Shown in pieces: positions 43,572 through 57,108 of a stretch of 64,000 nucleotides of DNA. Source of the stretch: Amaurobius ferox (taxonomy: Eukaryota > Arthropoda > Arachnida > Araneae > Amaurobiidae); assembly GCA_951213105.1 (NCBI GenBank), contig OX578147.1, positions 126,458,322 through 126,522,321 on the forward strand, in the 5' to 3' direction. Numbering within the stretch: the first letter of the stretch is position 1; each line of letters begins with the position of its first letter. The notes under the pieces are model-generated. The model ran no database searches. It had not been told where the DNA came from and saw only the letters and a list, made by a program, of their open reading frames with translations. The position numbers and the translations under genes were made by a program.

Positions 43572-46500
43572 ACTAGCAGCATACCCGTTCTTCGTATGGA
43601 GTATATAATATAAATAAACTTGAAATTCATAATCATGCCCAAATTCTTATAGTATACTAAATGACATGTTTAATCAAAATATTCTGTTAAAATATTTAAT
43701 ATAATGCTCCTAAAAAGAAGTTTAAGAATCTCTGTTCTCGCTATATAAAATTATCTTCATGGACATATCTGAAGAATAAAACATCTTGGACCCCTTATGT
43801 AAGCAAATATTAAAAAAAAATATGGAATTGAATCAATATATGCAAAATAAAAGCGTTAAAATTGTATGGGACCCGTACTAATTATATACGCGAATATTAG
43901 AAAATATAACCTGTATTAGTAGATTACATGTATAAATTGAAAATACCAATAAACCCGTAATCTTTAAATCTGAAGACAGTCATTTATTCCAATATATGTC
44001 AAAATTAAAGTGCTAAAATTATATGGGAAGATATACACGTACTACTTATAATGTCCGATTATTAGTAGAAGATTTCCCGTTTTGCAATATGAGTCTCAAA
44101 TGTTTTTTGGTAAAATACAACAGACGACGTAATAAATTGAATATATAATTAATCCCCTTAATCTTCATACCAGAAGACTGTACTTGATTCCAATATATAT
44201 GCCAATATATGTCAAAATATATGCCAATATACCTGTACTACTTATATTCTCGTAGGTTAGAAGATATACCCGTGCATTCCTAGAAGATTACTCGTACAAC
44301 GTACAATATGCGTGTGTCAGCAATTTTTGCGGCAATAAAACAATGGCGTAATAACTTAAAAATATCAATAATCCCTGAATCAATAATTCCGGAAAATATC
44401 AATAATAATAATGTTTAAACCTGGAGAGTATAATTGATATTATCCAGTCCAAAATGAAATGGCAATGAAATTTATTTTATATACATATCTTCATTATTCA
44501 AATCGGAAAGGATTTAATAAAAATCGTCTGCCGCATAAACACATTGGATTTAAATCCGTTGCTAAGCGACATGTTATCATTTGCTTCAAATAAATTGGTA
44601 GAAAAAATATCGTCTAAATAGTTATATTTCTATGGAACATTTGGCGACAGTTTCGTCAAATTAGCGACATTTTAAAAAATCGCCAAATTTATCGCCAAGT
44701 GGGACTGTAGAACTGACAGTTCCACTTTGCGACAAATTGACGAAATATCATCACAATACTATTCCCTAACAAAAAACAATTAATATCATTTATGTAGCGC
44801 AATTTTATCAATTTCAAGATATTTTTATAGATTTGAAAACATTTTTATCAATTTGGTGACATTTTAAAAATTCGCTAAATGTATTACTAAGTAGGATGGT
44901 TGGTCTGACAGATAAATGCTAACCAAACATCATTTCAGTACTCTCTTCTAACAAAACAAAAAAAAATTTCATTGATATGTAGAAGACCCAAGCCACACGA
45001 CCAATCCGAAAGTTTATGGCAGCTGTTTGTGTGTCGTTTATATCAATTTGGCGACATTTCCGTCAATTTGGCAACGTTTAAGAAAAGTTGTCAAATTAGC
45101 GATATCCCTCCAAATTCGTAGCTTTGAATTTGCAGATCTGAATGAAACTTTCTTATCCCGTTTCAATATACTAAATGAAAACACTACAATTGTACTAGAA
45201 GATATACCCGCTCTACTCTTTTTCTGTTTCAACAATTGGCTATATGAATTTATTGGCTAAACACAATATATGAGTTTAGTAGCTAAATACGATATAAGCT
45301 TGAAAACTCTTTGCCAAAATAAATGAAATTGATGTACGCAGTCAGCAATTAATATAATTAAAAGAAAAATCAAATCGTCCATTCATAAGATATACTTTTA
45401 TATCCATTTATCCATTTATTTATTATTTAAATCGAAAAAAAATAATAAAAACATTAACAAACGCATTTAATTTAATTGCGATGCCGAGCAACATGATATA
45501 TCCTCCTAAAATGTTAAAATTTATTAACCACTAACAGCACACCCGTTATTCGTACGGAGTGTATAATTTAAAGAAACTTATAGTTCGCAATCATGTGCAA
45601 ATTCTGTTAAAATATTAAATTTATTGCTCCTAAAGAGAAGTTTAAGAATATATGTTCTTACTATGCAAAATTATCTTCACGATCAGATCTGAAGAATAAA
45701 ACATCCTGCCCCCTTTTGTAAGCAAATTTACAGAAGAAAAAATAGGAATTGAATGAATATATGCAACCCCGTACTAATTATATTGTCGCAGATCAGAAAA
45801 TATGCCAATGTGTTAGTAGAAGATTACCCGTATTACAATATGCGTCTCAAAAATATTTGCCAAAATAAAAGAGATGACGTAATAAATTGAAAACATCAAT
45901 AATATCCGTACTCTTTATACCAGAAGGTCGTAATTGATTCCAATATATGCCAATATATATCAAAACATATGTCAATATACCTGTACTACTTATATTCTCG
46001 TAGATTAAACGATATACACGTGTATTTGTAGAAGATTCGTACAACATACAATATATGAGTTTAAACAATTTTTGTCATAATAAAATAATTGCATAATAAC
46101 TTGAAAATATCAATAATCCTTGAATCAATAATCCCCGAAAATATAAATAATAATACTTTTTAAACCTGAAGACCGTAATTGATATTATCCAGTCAAAAAT
46201 GCTATAAGAAAAATCAAATCGTTCTTTTCTAAAATATATTTTTATATCCATTTATTTATTATTCAAATCGAAAAAATAATTATTAAAATTAACAGACAGA
46301 TTTAATTTAATTGCGTTTCTGAGTAACATGATATAAGATAGAATCTTATAACATGTTAAATATGTCATGTCTTATAACATAAACTGCGAAATTAAATAAC
46401 GATTTTGATTTCTCTATACTTCTCATTGTTCCGTAAAAGCTTGTTTTAAATAAACCATGAACCATGGAGATAGATTTCCCCTTTAAATCATGTTTCAAAC

Positions 46501-46927
46501 AATTCATGTTTTCAGAAAGTGACTAATTAACGCAAAAAATCTCCCATCAAACTCAGAGATTAAATTTTAATTCACTTTCAAACGATTTTCAAGCTTTTCG
46601 TTTGGATAAACCACGGAGTTAGGGAGTAGAACTCCTAGGAAAAAGTTCCGTTTTTCATTAATATCTCGACAACCCCAGGTCTTAGAAACTCGAAACTTGG
46701 ACAAAATTTATGGGGGGATATTTCAAGGCTATTCACCAAATTTCATTAAATTCGGTTCAGCCGTTTTTCCGTGATGATGAGACAAACGAAAATTTTGTTT
46801 TTTACTAATATCTCGAGAACCACTGGTCGTAGAAACTCAAAACACGGATATAATTTTAAGTGGGGCTATTTCTGGGCTACCCACAAATTTCATCAAATTC
46901 GGTTCAGCCGTTCTCCCGTGATGGTGT

Positions 46928-46960
<33 letters not shown>

Positions 46961-46982
46961 ATTTTCATTTTTATTTATATAG
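43572..46982 (+). repeat. 3.4-kb dimeric repeat, copy 1
   Basis: It begins ACTAGCAGCATACCCGTTCT and ends with (GACA)n, GATTTTCATTTTTATTTATA. About 45533 begins a second, diverged start (CTAACAGCACACCCGTTATT, then CGTACGGAGTGTATAAT), so one unit is two related halves. Landmarks such as GCTCCTAAAAAGAAGTTTAAG and CTCCTAAAGAGAAGTTTAAG occur once per half. Near the 3' end two related blocks with ATTCGGTTCAGCCGTT follow one another. A relative of the 58-bp module lies at about 44988-45035. No long open frame exists. Ends of this style (ACTAGC...CCCG...TTCG and GACAGACAGA) are common in arthropod interspersed repeats; the class is uncertain. Confidence 0.7.
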
Positions 46983-47180
46983 ACTTTATACCCCCCCCCC
47001 CCCCGAACCTTATAGATAAAAAATATAAATACTTTTTTAATTCGTCGGAAATAAGGTCCAGATTATGAATATATAAAAATGATTTCAATATTTTAATATT
47101 TTAAATTTATTTTCTAAAGAACTTTAAAATGCAACTCTCCAAGCAAGAGATTTTTTTTTTCAACTTAAAATATATAGTAA

Positions 47181-50100
47181 ACTAGCAGCATACCCGTTCT
47201 TCGTACGGAGTATATAATATAAAGAAACTTGAAATTCATAATCATGCCCAAATTCTTATAGTATACTAAATGACATGTTTAATCAAAATATTCTGTTAAA
47301 ATATTTAATATAATGCTCCTAAAAAGAAGTTTAAGAATCTCTGTTCTCGCTATATAAAATTATCTTCATGGACATATCTGAAGAATGAAACATCTTGGAC
47401 CCTTATATAAGCAAATATAAAATAAAAATATGGAATTGAATCAATATATGCAAAATAAAAGCGTTAAAATTGTATAGGACCCGTACTAATTATATACGCG
47501 AATATTAGAAAATATAACCTGTATTAGTAGATTACATGTATAAATTGAAAATACCAATAAACCCGTAATCTTTAAATCTGAAGACAGTCATTTATTCCAA
47601 TATATGTCAAAATTAAAGTGCTAAAATTATATGGGAAGATATACACGTACTACTTATAATGTCCGATTATTAGTAGAATATTACCCGTTTTGCAATATGA
47701 GTCTCAAATGTTTTTTGGTAAAATACAACAGACGACGTAATAAATTGAGTATATAATTAATCCCCGTAATCTTCATACCAGAAGACTGTACTTGATTCCA
47801 ATATATATGCCAATATATGTCAAAATATATGCCAATATACCTGTACTACTTATATTCTCGTAGGTTAGAAGATATACCCGTGCATTCCTAGAAGATTACT
47901 CGTACAACGTACAATATGCGTGTGTCAGCAATTTTTGCCGCAATAAAACAATGGCGTAATAACTTAAAAATATCAATAATCACTGAATCAATAATTCCGG
48001 AAAATATCAATAATAATAATGTTTAAACCTGAAGAGTATAATTGATATTATCCAGTCCAAAATGAAATGGCAATGAAATTTATTTTACATACATATCTTC
48101 ATTATTCAAATCGGAAAGGATTTAATAAAAATCGTCTGCCGCATAAACACATTGGATTTAAATCCGTTGCTAAGCGACATGATATCATTTGCTACAAATA
48201 AATTGGTAGAAAAAATATCGTCTAAATAGTTATATTTCTATGGAACATTTGGCGACAGTTTCGTCAAATTAGCAACATTTTAAAAAATCGCCAAATTTAT
48301 CGCGAAGTGGGACTGTAGAACTGACAGTTCCACTTTGCGACAAATTGACGAAATATCATCACAATACTATCCCCTAACAAAAAACAATTAATATCATTTA
48401 TGTAGCGCAATTTTATCAATTTCAAGATATTTTTATAGATTTGAAAACATTTTTATCAATTTGGTGACATTTTAAAAATTCGCTAAATGTATTACTAAGT
48501 AGGATGGTTGGTCTGACAGATAAATGCTAACCAAACATCATTTCAGTACTCTCTTCTAACAAAACAAAAAAAAATTTCATTGATATGTAGAAGACCCAAG
48601 CCACACGACCAACCCGAAGGCTTATGGCAGCTGTTTCTGTGTCGTTTATATCAATTTGGCGACATTTCCGTCAATTTGGCAAAGTTTAAGAAAAGTTGTC
48701 AAATTATCGATATCCCTCCAAATTCGTAGCTTTGAATTTGCAGATCTGAATGAAACATTCTTATCCCGTTTCAATATACTAAATGAAAACACTACAATTG
48801 TATTAGAAGATATACCCGCTCTACTCTTTTTCTGTTTCAACAATCGGCTATATGAATTTATTGGCTAAACACAATATATGAGTTTAGTAGCTAAATACGA
48901 TATAAGCTTGAAAACTCTTTGCCAAAATAAATGAAATTGATGTACGCAGTCAGCAATTAATATAATTAAAAGAAAAATCAAACCGTCCATTCATAAGATA
49001 TACTTTTATATCCATTTATCCATTTATTTATTATTTAAATCGAAAAAAAAAATAAAAACATTAACAAACACATTTAATTTAATTGCGATGCCGAGCAACA
49101 TGATATATCCTCCTAAAATGTTAAAATTTATTAACCACTAACAGCATACCCGTTATTCGTACGGAGTGTATAGTTTAAAGAAACTTATAGTTCGCAATCA
49201 TGTGCAAATTCTGTTAAAATATTAAATTTATTGCTCCTAAAGAGAAGTTTAAGAATATATGTTCTCACTATGCAAAATTATCTTCACGATCAGATCTGAA
49301 GAATAAAACATCCTGCCCCCTTTTGTAAGCAAATTTACAGAAGAAAAAATAGGAATTGAATGAATATATGCAACCCCGTACTAATTATATTGTCGCAGAT
49401 CAGAAAATATGCCAATGTGTTAGTAGAAGATTACCCGTATTACAATATGCGTCTCAAAAATATTTGCCAAAATAAAAGAGATGACGTAATAAATTGAAAA
49501 CATCAATAATATCCGTACTCTTTATACCAGAAGGTCGTAATTGATTCCAATATATGCCAATATATATCAAAACATATGTCAATATACCTGTACTACTTAT
49601 ATTCTCGTAGATTAAAAGATATACACGTGTATTTGTAGAAGATTCGTATAACATACAATATATGAGTTTAAACAATTTTTGTCATAATAAAATAATTGCA
49701 TAATAACTTGAAAATATCAATAATCCTTGAATCAATAATCCCCGAAAATATAAATAATAATACTTTTTAAACCTGAAGACCGTAATTGATATTATCCAGT
49801 CAAAAATGCTATAAGAAAAATCAAATCGTTCTTTTCTAAAATATATTTTTATATCCATTTATTTATTATTCAAATCGAAAAAATAATTATTAAAATTAAC
49901 AGACAGATTTAATTTAATTGCGTTTCTGAGTAACATGATATAAGATAGAATCTTATAACATGTTAAAAATGTCATGTCTTATAACATAAACTGCGAAATT
50001 AAATAACGATTTTGATTTCTCTATACTTCTCATTGTTCCGTAAAAGCTTGTTTTAAATAAACCATGAACCATGGAGATAGATTTCCCCTTTAAATCATGT

Positions 50101-50535
50101 TTCAAACAATTCATTTTTTCAGAAAGTGACTAATTAACGCAAAAAATCTCCCATCAAACTCAGAGATTAAATTTTAATTCACTTTCAAACGATTTTCAAG
50201 CTTTTCGTTTGGATAAACCACGGAGTTAGGGAGTAGAACTCCTAGGATAAGGTTCCGTTTTTCATTAATATCTCGACAACCCCTGGTATCAGAAACTCGA
50301 AACTTGGACAAAATTTATGGGGGGATATTTCAAGGCTATTCACCAAATTTCATTAAATTCGGTTCAGCTGTTTTTCCGTGATGATGAGACAAACGAAAAT
50401 TTCGTTTTTTACTAATATCTCGAGAACCACTCGTCGTAGAAACTCAAAACACGGATATAATTTTAAGTGGGGCTATTTCTGGGCTACCCACAAAATTTCA
50501 TCAAATTCGGTTCAGCCGTTCTCCCGTGATGGTGT

Positions 50536-50573
<38 letters not shown>

Positions 50574-50595
50574 TTTTCATTTTTATTTATATAGA
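47181..50595 (+). repeat. 3.4-kb dimeric repeat, copy 2
   Basis: It lies in the same direction as copy 1, only 198 bp further on, in the same intron. The two copies differ at scattered single bases (for example ACATGTTATC against ACATGATATC) and a few short indels, so they are recent or have been homogenised. The module relative at 48590-48638 reads GAAGACCCAAGCCACACGAC. Confidence 0.7.
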
Positions 50596-51906
50596 TAGAC
50601 TACAAAAGATAGATATAAATAATAAACGAAAAAAATGTGTATTAGAGAATTTAGCATTAAAATATATATATTTATTATTGAATAAAGCTCTTATAGTTTT
50701 CGAGTTATCGTCTGGTCAACTTGAAGGAAATTGAACCTTTTCCATTTTTCAAGTTTGTAATGCATATATTTCAAAAACTAAAAGAACTAGCTTTAAACAA
50801 TAAGTAAGCTCAAACAATAAATTTTCCAACCAATATATTTTCCTTTTTCAAAGTTTTTAATGCTTATCTCTCGAAAAATAAAAGTATTAGCTGTGAACAG
50901 CAGGAGACTATTTTGCAGGCCTTTGAAAGCTCTAACAAAGATATCGAATTTGATTTCGAATAAAATTCTAGTTTTCGAAATATAGTGGTTATAATATTAA
51001 ATATCTTCAGTGATCCGAATAGTTAGATATTTTGACTTAAACATAAAAAAACCAAGAGGAAATGTAAAATTATTAGACTATGAATACGTTGTTCAACCTA
51101 AAACTTGCATCATATCCTATAAAATTTATTACGCGCGTTCAAACTTGTATATACTTGAAATTCACGCATAACTTAGAAGGATTAAGTTGTTTCGCTCATA
51201 ACTTTAGCTACCACATGCGTCTATTATCTGTTGTATATGAAACAAATGAGACTGGAATCAGCGGATAATCATATTTAACTTTATTGAAGTTTAATTTTTG
51301 AAAGCGTTATTCACGCAAAATCATTTCGGCTCCATCGGATTAGAGCCACTGCCGATGTTTACTTTTTCATACGTAGTATTGAGAAAATATTGCTTTTTCA
51401 CGAAAATTTTAGATTACGAAATTTTGATCCAATATATGTTTTAAGACCTCTTAAACACGTTTCGACTATTTTTGGAGTGATGTCCGTCTGTCTATCTGAT
51501 GCCTTTGGTCGATTTTTTGTGTACATGACAGCAACCACAAACATTTTCATGAAACTTTATATCCGGCATTGTTATCAAACATTCTAGAACTAGATAGAAT
51601 TATTTTAATTCTAGCGAAAACTTTGAGTTTTATTCAAAATTTTATATTATTTTAACATGGCATAGCATAGGGCAACATTTGACATAATTATGCATAAGGG
51701 GGTTTATTTGTGGCTCAGTGATCACAAGTGGAAATGTGAATTTTCCGGAAAATTTTCCGCAGCAGAAATTTTTGAAATTATTTTCTATTATATTTCATTT
51801 GGAATAATATGTTCAATGACTGAAAGGTATTTATTCATATATTACAGCTACAGTCAAACATATATCATATAACAAGACTAAAAGAAGGTTTAAATTTAAA
51901 AATATT
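50596..51906. other. Intronic non-coding stretch
   Basis: No exon or element end is recognised. Open frames at 51080-51587 are AT-rich and lack family motifs or plausible splice pairs that fit the channel gene's phase. Confidence 0.4.
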
Positions 51907-52604
51907 CAGGGTGTGAAGTAAAGTCCTTATAAGACCAGCAACTTTATAGACACTTACTTCCAATTAGAAAAAGCATGCATATGATGTATAGATGTTCGAT
52001 ATGTCTTGGATTCGACAAGGGGCCGTATAGTTATGAAAATACGTCATCGCAATTTTTATACGGTCGCCGGGTCCTACCATTGATATTCATAAAATTGAAG
52101 TCATGTTTCTAACGAGTACACCAAAATAAATTCCATGCTTCTAAGTGGCATATTCGCTGAGATATCGCACATTGAAACTTGGAACATGTTGCAAGGAATT
52201 AGCTGAAAATTGAGAAACGTTGATTACATTGAATCTGAAAAAAGGTTGACAGATGTGTGTAGGTCCGTTTAGACGGTCCCCTAAATGAGCGCTTTTACCG
52301 CCAAAACTTGGAAGCCATGACATTTACCTTTATATATCTCAGCGAATATGTCACTTAGAAACATGGAATGTGTTTTGGTGTACTCGTTACTACATGGCTT
52401 CAATTTTGTAAATATCAATGGTAGGACCCGGGGACCGTATAAAAATTGCGATCTCGTACTTTCATAACTATACGGCCCCTTGTCGAATCCAAGACATATC
52501 GAACATCTATACATCATATGCATACTTTTTCTAATTGGAAGTAAGTGTCTAAAATCAACCATTTAAAAGTCGCTAGTCATATAAGGACTTTACTTCACAC
52601 TCTG
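51907..52604. mobile_element. 700-bp fold-back element, about 260-bp arms
   Basis: The left end is CAGGGTGTGAAGTAAAGTCC and the right, read inward, is CAGAGTGTGAAGTAAAGTCC. The arms run from 51907 to about 52165 and from about 52334 to 52604. They share inverted TCGATATGTCTTGGATTCG, GACAAGGGGCCGTATAG and CTAAGTG/CATATTCGCTGAGAT. A spacer of 168 bp remains, with no open frame. The ends resemble mariner-type TIRs. A target duplication is not obvious. Confidence 0.72.
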
Positions 52605-54650
52605 CATAAATAATTCTATGCATGAAAATTTCTTATACCTGTATACTGCATTTAGCAGCTACAATTTATTATTTTCCTTAGATACGCTAACTTTCGAACA
52701 CTTATAAAAAATTCTATTTCATCTATAAAAATGTTTTTTTTTCTTCTTTAAAATTCTAACTTTAAATCATTGCACAAAAGGAATAGCACACGAGAAATAA
52801 TTTAAAACTGTTAAACTTTGTTAAGTTATTAAATTGTTAAACTGTTAAAACTGTAAACTCAGAATCATCAATAATTTACTGTTTATTATAGGTATAAAAA
52901 ATAGATTATAAAATATAATGTTCTAAATAAAATTAAAAACTAATTACAATTGAAAAATGCATTAAATATTATATTGTATCCCCTTCAATACCTACTGATA
53001 ATTCAAAGGAAAACATTCTATCACCTTCTTAAAAAATGACAAAAATTAATAAAAATTGAAAAAAATAACAAAAATAAATAAATTAAAATAAATTAAGTTT
53101 ATTTTATTTTTATATAAAAATAAATTATTATATATGATATGACAAAAAATATTAAAGAAATTAAGCATTTTAAAAAATAAATTATTTTGTATAATATTAA
53201 AAATTGTTTAAAAAATACCCCTTGCAATTGAATGAGTATCATGAGAAGGAAAAGATAATTTGCAAGATGAGTTAAGCATATATTCATTGTTATTAAAGCA
53301 TTTTCCCTCAGCAGAATTTGTGAAAACATTCCATTTTGTTTTTATATTTTTATAAATTTTGGAGAACATAAGTCACTTGTACCCCTTTTGGTTCTCGTTC
53401 AATCTTTTTCTTTAAGATTATACACACATATACACTCCCCCCCCCCTTTCCATTTTCCTTTTAAGAATTAGAAAACTCAATGTTCAAAAACCTCTTTGTA
53501 AAGCTACTTGCTTTACAGAAAATTTTCCCATTTACGGAAAATTTTCGGTGGAAATTTTCCCGACACACATCACTAATCACAAGATTAAATAGTTTCAATC
53601 ATTCTTGTGAAAAATAGTCGGGGTACAAATTTTTTTGAAAAAGTAAAATACATTGAATCCAATGGGACCTAATTTTTCAAACATTTTTAAGCAAAGTTAA
53701 AATTCACAAATTGCTTCGAAATTTTTAGAAAATATTCAAATTATCCCATAAAATATATAAAAAAAAATTTCGGCAAAATATGTTTGGTAGTTTTAAATAA
53801 AAATTAAAATAATAATTACACTCATATTATATGAGGAGATCAAGTGACCCACTTCAAAATAAAATTTGGCATCCATCTTTTTTTCCCACTGTAAAAATCG
53901 TAATTTTAAAGTTCTTTGAAATATATATTTAGTGTTGCATCCGTCCTAAAACCGTTTATTTTTCCGTATTTTCTGTGCATCTACATTCTGTGCCAACGCA
54001 ATTACAATATTTTTGAGTTTAAATGATCATCAAAATTTGATTATTTCTACAACGACGCCTAATTTTAATGGATGCAGAATGTAAACAAGTGATTGTAAGA
54101 TGAGTTGTATAAGAGTCATTGAATTTTTTTCAAGTAAAATTATTTAGCTCTGCAGTCTGGAATAAAAGTGATATGAATGAAATATTCATTGCTTTTACGT
54201 AGAGAGACAGACGATTTATATTTAGATGATGTCATTTGAATAAAATTCACTGTTTTCGATGGAATTTGAAGTTTTTAAATATAATAAATTACTGTAGCGC
54301 TGTGATAATTTAAAAAATATCAACTTTGAATGTATCGCATTTTAGAGATATTTAAATGCAATTGCGTTTCAGTTGGAAAGTGTTTCATAATCAATGCTTT
54401 ATGCATGATTGATCTTTCTTGTTATATATTTAATGTTGAATGAAGCAAAAGTTTGATTTTAACACCATCGAGAAGAACTATCTTTTCAATGGGCTTTGAC
54501 AGGAATTTCCAACGCTCCCCTGCAAAAGAAATGAAAGAGTCTGCCTTCGACCAGCTACCGGCCCGGTGACTACACCGTGCAAATCCATGGTCAGTCCGCC
54601 CCTGACCTTCATGATTTTAATATATTTTATTAGTTCTTCGACTGTTGCAG
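52605..54650. other. Intronic non-coding stretch
   Basis: AT-rich with no recognisable exon. A GC-richer patch at about 54500-54605 (ACCGGCCCGGTGACTACACC, GTCCGCCCCTGAC) may be the end of an element. Confidence 0.4.
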
Positions 54651-54766
54651 CCGAGATGTGTCAACTCTGTACAGCCCAAACTTCGGAAAATGCTACATGT
54701 TCAATTATGGAGAGGAAAACAAAGAGGCTGAAGTCAAAATAGTACGACATGCTGGGAAAACAAACG
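54651..54766 (+). CDS. ENaC/degenerin gene, GKCYMFN exon
   Basis: Acceptor TTCGACTGTTGCAG. C completes Ser with the AG from 43213. The frame reads SRDVSTLYSPNFGKCYM, FNYGEENKEAEVKIV and RHAGKTN, then G/GTAATT. The F-G-x-C-Y-x-F-N motif is the ENaC/ASIC/degenerin palm signature 'GxCYTFN', in which the Cys takes part in the conserved disulfide set. The exon ends in phase 1, matching GT at 60733 to give Gly. It is 116 bp long and lies 11.4 kb after the previous exon. Confidence 0.9.
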
Positions 54767-54828
54767 GTAATTTTTCATTTTTTTTTCAAGAATATTTGAA
54801 ATGCAGGTCCCACTCTACTACCTTGTGC

Positions 54829-55791
54829 CAGTGGCGGTTCGTGACTTTAGGAATGGGTGAAGCAAATTCAGTGGCGAGATACCACTTCCTCGACCACGTG
54901 CATCATTAAAACACATCACGCTACTAGCACGTGTTGTCAAATATTATCTAAAAAAAATCTGATGTGGGCAGCACATGAGAAAATACGAAAAAATACGAAA
55001 ATAGAGAAAATACGAAAAAACAAAAATATCTCGAGAACGGTTAGTCCTAGTGTAATGGGGTTGGTCTTATTCTTTTCTTCGTTAAAGATTACGTATTAAA
55101 CAAGCATTTAATGGATATATTTGAGGATACGTAGTTTTTTATTTTAGATTTTGACGATTTTTGAGTGCCATTTTGAAAAAAAAGGCAGGTTATTTTTTTC
55201 CGAATAGTATCAAAATTTAATCAGGACCAGGGTGACTCACAAGTGACTTATCTACCGAATTTTGTGAAATTCGGTCCATTAATTTTTCAGCTAGAGTGGA
55301 TACAAGCTTTTGTGGGCCATTTCGCAGACAAAAAAGGCGGGTTCTTTTATCCGAATCGTACCCAAAACTAATCAGCACCAGTTTCGCACACAAGTGACTT
55401 ACCTACCAAATTTTATGAAATTCGGTCCATTAGTTTTTTAGTTAGAGTGGAAACAAAATCTGCGCAGACAGACAGACAGACAGGCACACAGACAGACACA
55501 CACGCAGACACACACAGAGACACACACACAGACGTCACGCTAAAAATAGTTTTTCGTATTCTAGAGCTCTCGAAACGTGTAGATCCGTCGAAAACTCGAG
55601 TTGCGATTTTCGGCATGATTCCAATACTTTCCCTATACATTACCATGTATTGCAGGGAATGTAATAGCCAAACGAGTTTAAAAAATTCAGCAAATAATAA
55701 TAATAATAATAATAATCCATTTAGCCGATAATTTTAATTGAAGCAGCGTTTATCCTGCTTTACCAGCGTCACCTCACGAACCTCCACTGTC
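54829..55791. mobile_element. Probable hAT-like non-autonomous element
   Basis: The left end CAGTGGCGGTTCGTGA and the right, read inward, CAGTGGAGGTTCGTGA are inverted. The interior contains two similar blocks (ATTTTGTGAAATTCGGTCCA at 55260 and a near copy at 55413). A GACAGACA tract follows at about 55467 together with an inverted piece of the 'GGAAAGTATTGTGA' repeat family (CGAAAACTCGAG to CAATACTTTCCC, about 55590-55638). A target duplication is not clear, so the class is a guess from the end sequence. Confidence 0.5.
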
Positions 55792-56346
55792 ACATTCATA
55801 TTCTAGTTCTATAGGATTCCCTTATGCATCATTTTAACTTTCTATATAAGTGTTCTAGAGCGACAAAAACAAGATCTACTATTAAAAAATAGCAAATCGA
55901 GTATGCGCTATCGATTGAGAAAGTTTACAGAGCATCTAGCGTTGTATTAAAAAAAAAATTCTTATCTTAGAAGCGAAGCAAGATAGGCGAAAATTTTCAA
56001 ATACAAAGTTGTAGAATGTTCTGTATTTAGTATAGAGAAACATGCGGTTGGCACATAACCGGTACACAGACGATAAAAATGAGATCAGTTAAAAGCTCTA
56101 ATGTATCATTTGTATGCAATTTTTATGCATTTATTGTTTACTGAAAAAAGGATCATTCCTTAAATAAATTAAAATTAGCTTATTAAACGGATTATTATTT
56201 TTTCATGTGTATTTCTCGCCATTTTTTTCAGAAGTACTGTAGTAGTAAACGACCCATTTGCATAATTATCGCTTTTTACTGACTCAATCGATGTTGGATA
56301 TTTGCTTCCCTATTTGTCTATTGTTTTGATAACGTTGTAAGAGTAT
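55792..56346. other. Intronic non-coding stretch
   Basis: No exon is seen. A segment near 55860-56060 (TCGATTGAGAAAGTTTACAG, TTTTCAAATACAA) recurs at 63250-63365 in a later intron, so it belongs to another low-copy repeat. Confidence 0.4.
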
Positions 56347-56351
56347 CGTTG

Positions 56352-56399
<48 letters not shown>

Positions 56400-56637
56400 C
56401 AAATGGCCAGGCACTTGATTCATCATCGTTCGCCTTTGTCAACGGCCAGAACGTGAACCATTTAGCCGTCCAAGGACGTTGCCCCATGCGCACCAGAGGG
56501 GGGCGGAACACACTGCACCCACAACACAAACATCCATGCTTTACGTGGGACTCGAACCCACAATGCGGCAGTCAGGCGATTGCTGTGGAAACGCTCGCCT
56601 TGACCACTCGACCACTACGTCGGCTCGTTGTAAATAT
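56347..56637 (-). mobile_element. tRNA-Ser/Leu-like SINE with 12-bp TSD
   Basis: The direct repeats CGTTGTAAATAT at 56347-56358 and 56626-56637 flank the insert. On the minus strand the head reads GCCGACGTAGTGGTCGAGTG, then GTCAAGGCGAGCG (A box, as in type II tRNAs). After a stretch long enough for a variable arm comes a perfect-type B box, GGTTCGAGTCCC. The body follows (GCGCATGGGGCAACGTCC, GGACGGCTAAATGG, GCGAACGATGATGAATCAAG) and an AT-repeat tail. This is a third SINE family in the window, distinct from those at 20.7 and 35.4 kb. The head resembles tRNA-Ser or tRNA-Leu by its D-arm and length only. Confidence 0.82.
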
Positions 56638-57052
56638 TAATTTTAGAAGATTAGAACTTGAGTTATTGGATCAGCGCCATCTGTTAATGTTTAAGGAAAT
56701 AATATGCGTGTTTCTACAGAATCGACATCTCTATAGATCGCTTGCAGCTTTGGACGATGTTGTGGAGTATTAATACTGCAACGTGAGTTTCAAAGGTGAC
56801 CGAAATTGAAATTTTTAGAATGCAAGGAATTAAAACTTATTAAATAATCGTGATAAATTGATTAATTTTTAACCTAAAAGGAAAACCAAATGTATTATTA
56901 ACCGAAAAAGGAAAAACTAAAAATAAGAATATAAAGAATCATAATTTAGTTAATTTAAATAGATTCAAGTTGCTAAAACAGAAAGATAACGATGTTTCGC
57001 CATTTTTAATCATAACTATGGAATGGAACACTTATGGAACAGAATATTACAA

Positions 57053-57075
57053 TCTATATAAATAAAAATGAAAAT

Positions 57076-57108
<33 letters not shown>

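Noticed and set aside
55447..55731. Frame with THRDTHTDVTL repeats
   Set aside because: It is translated microsatellite (GACA/CACA), not a gene.
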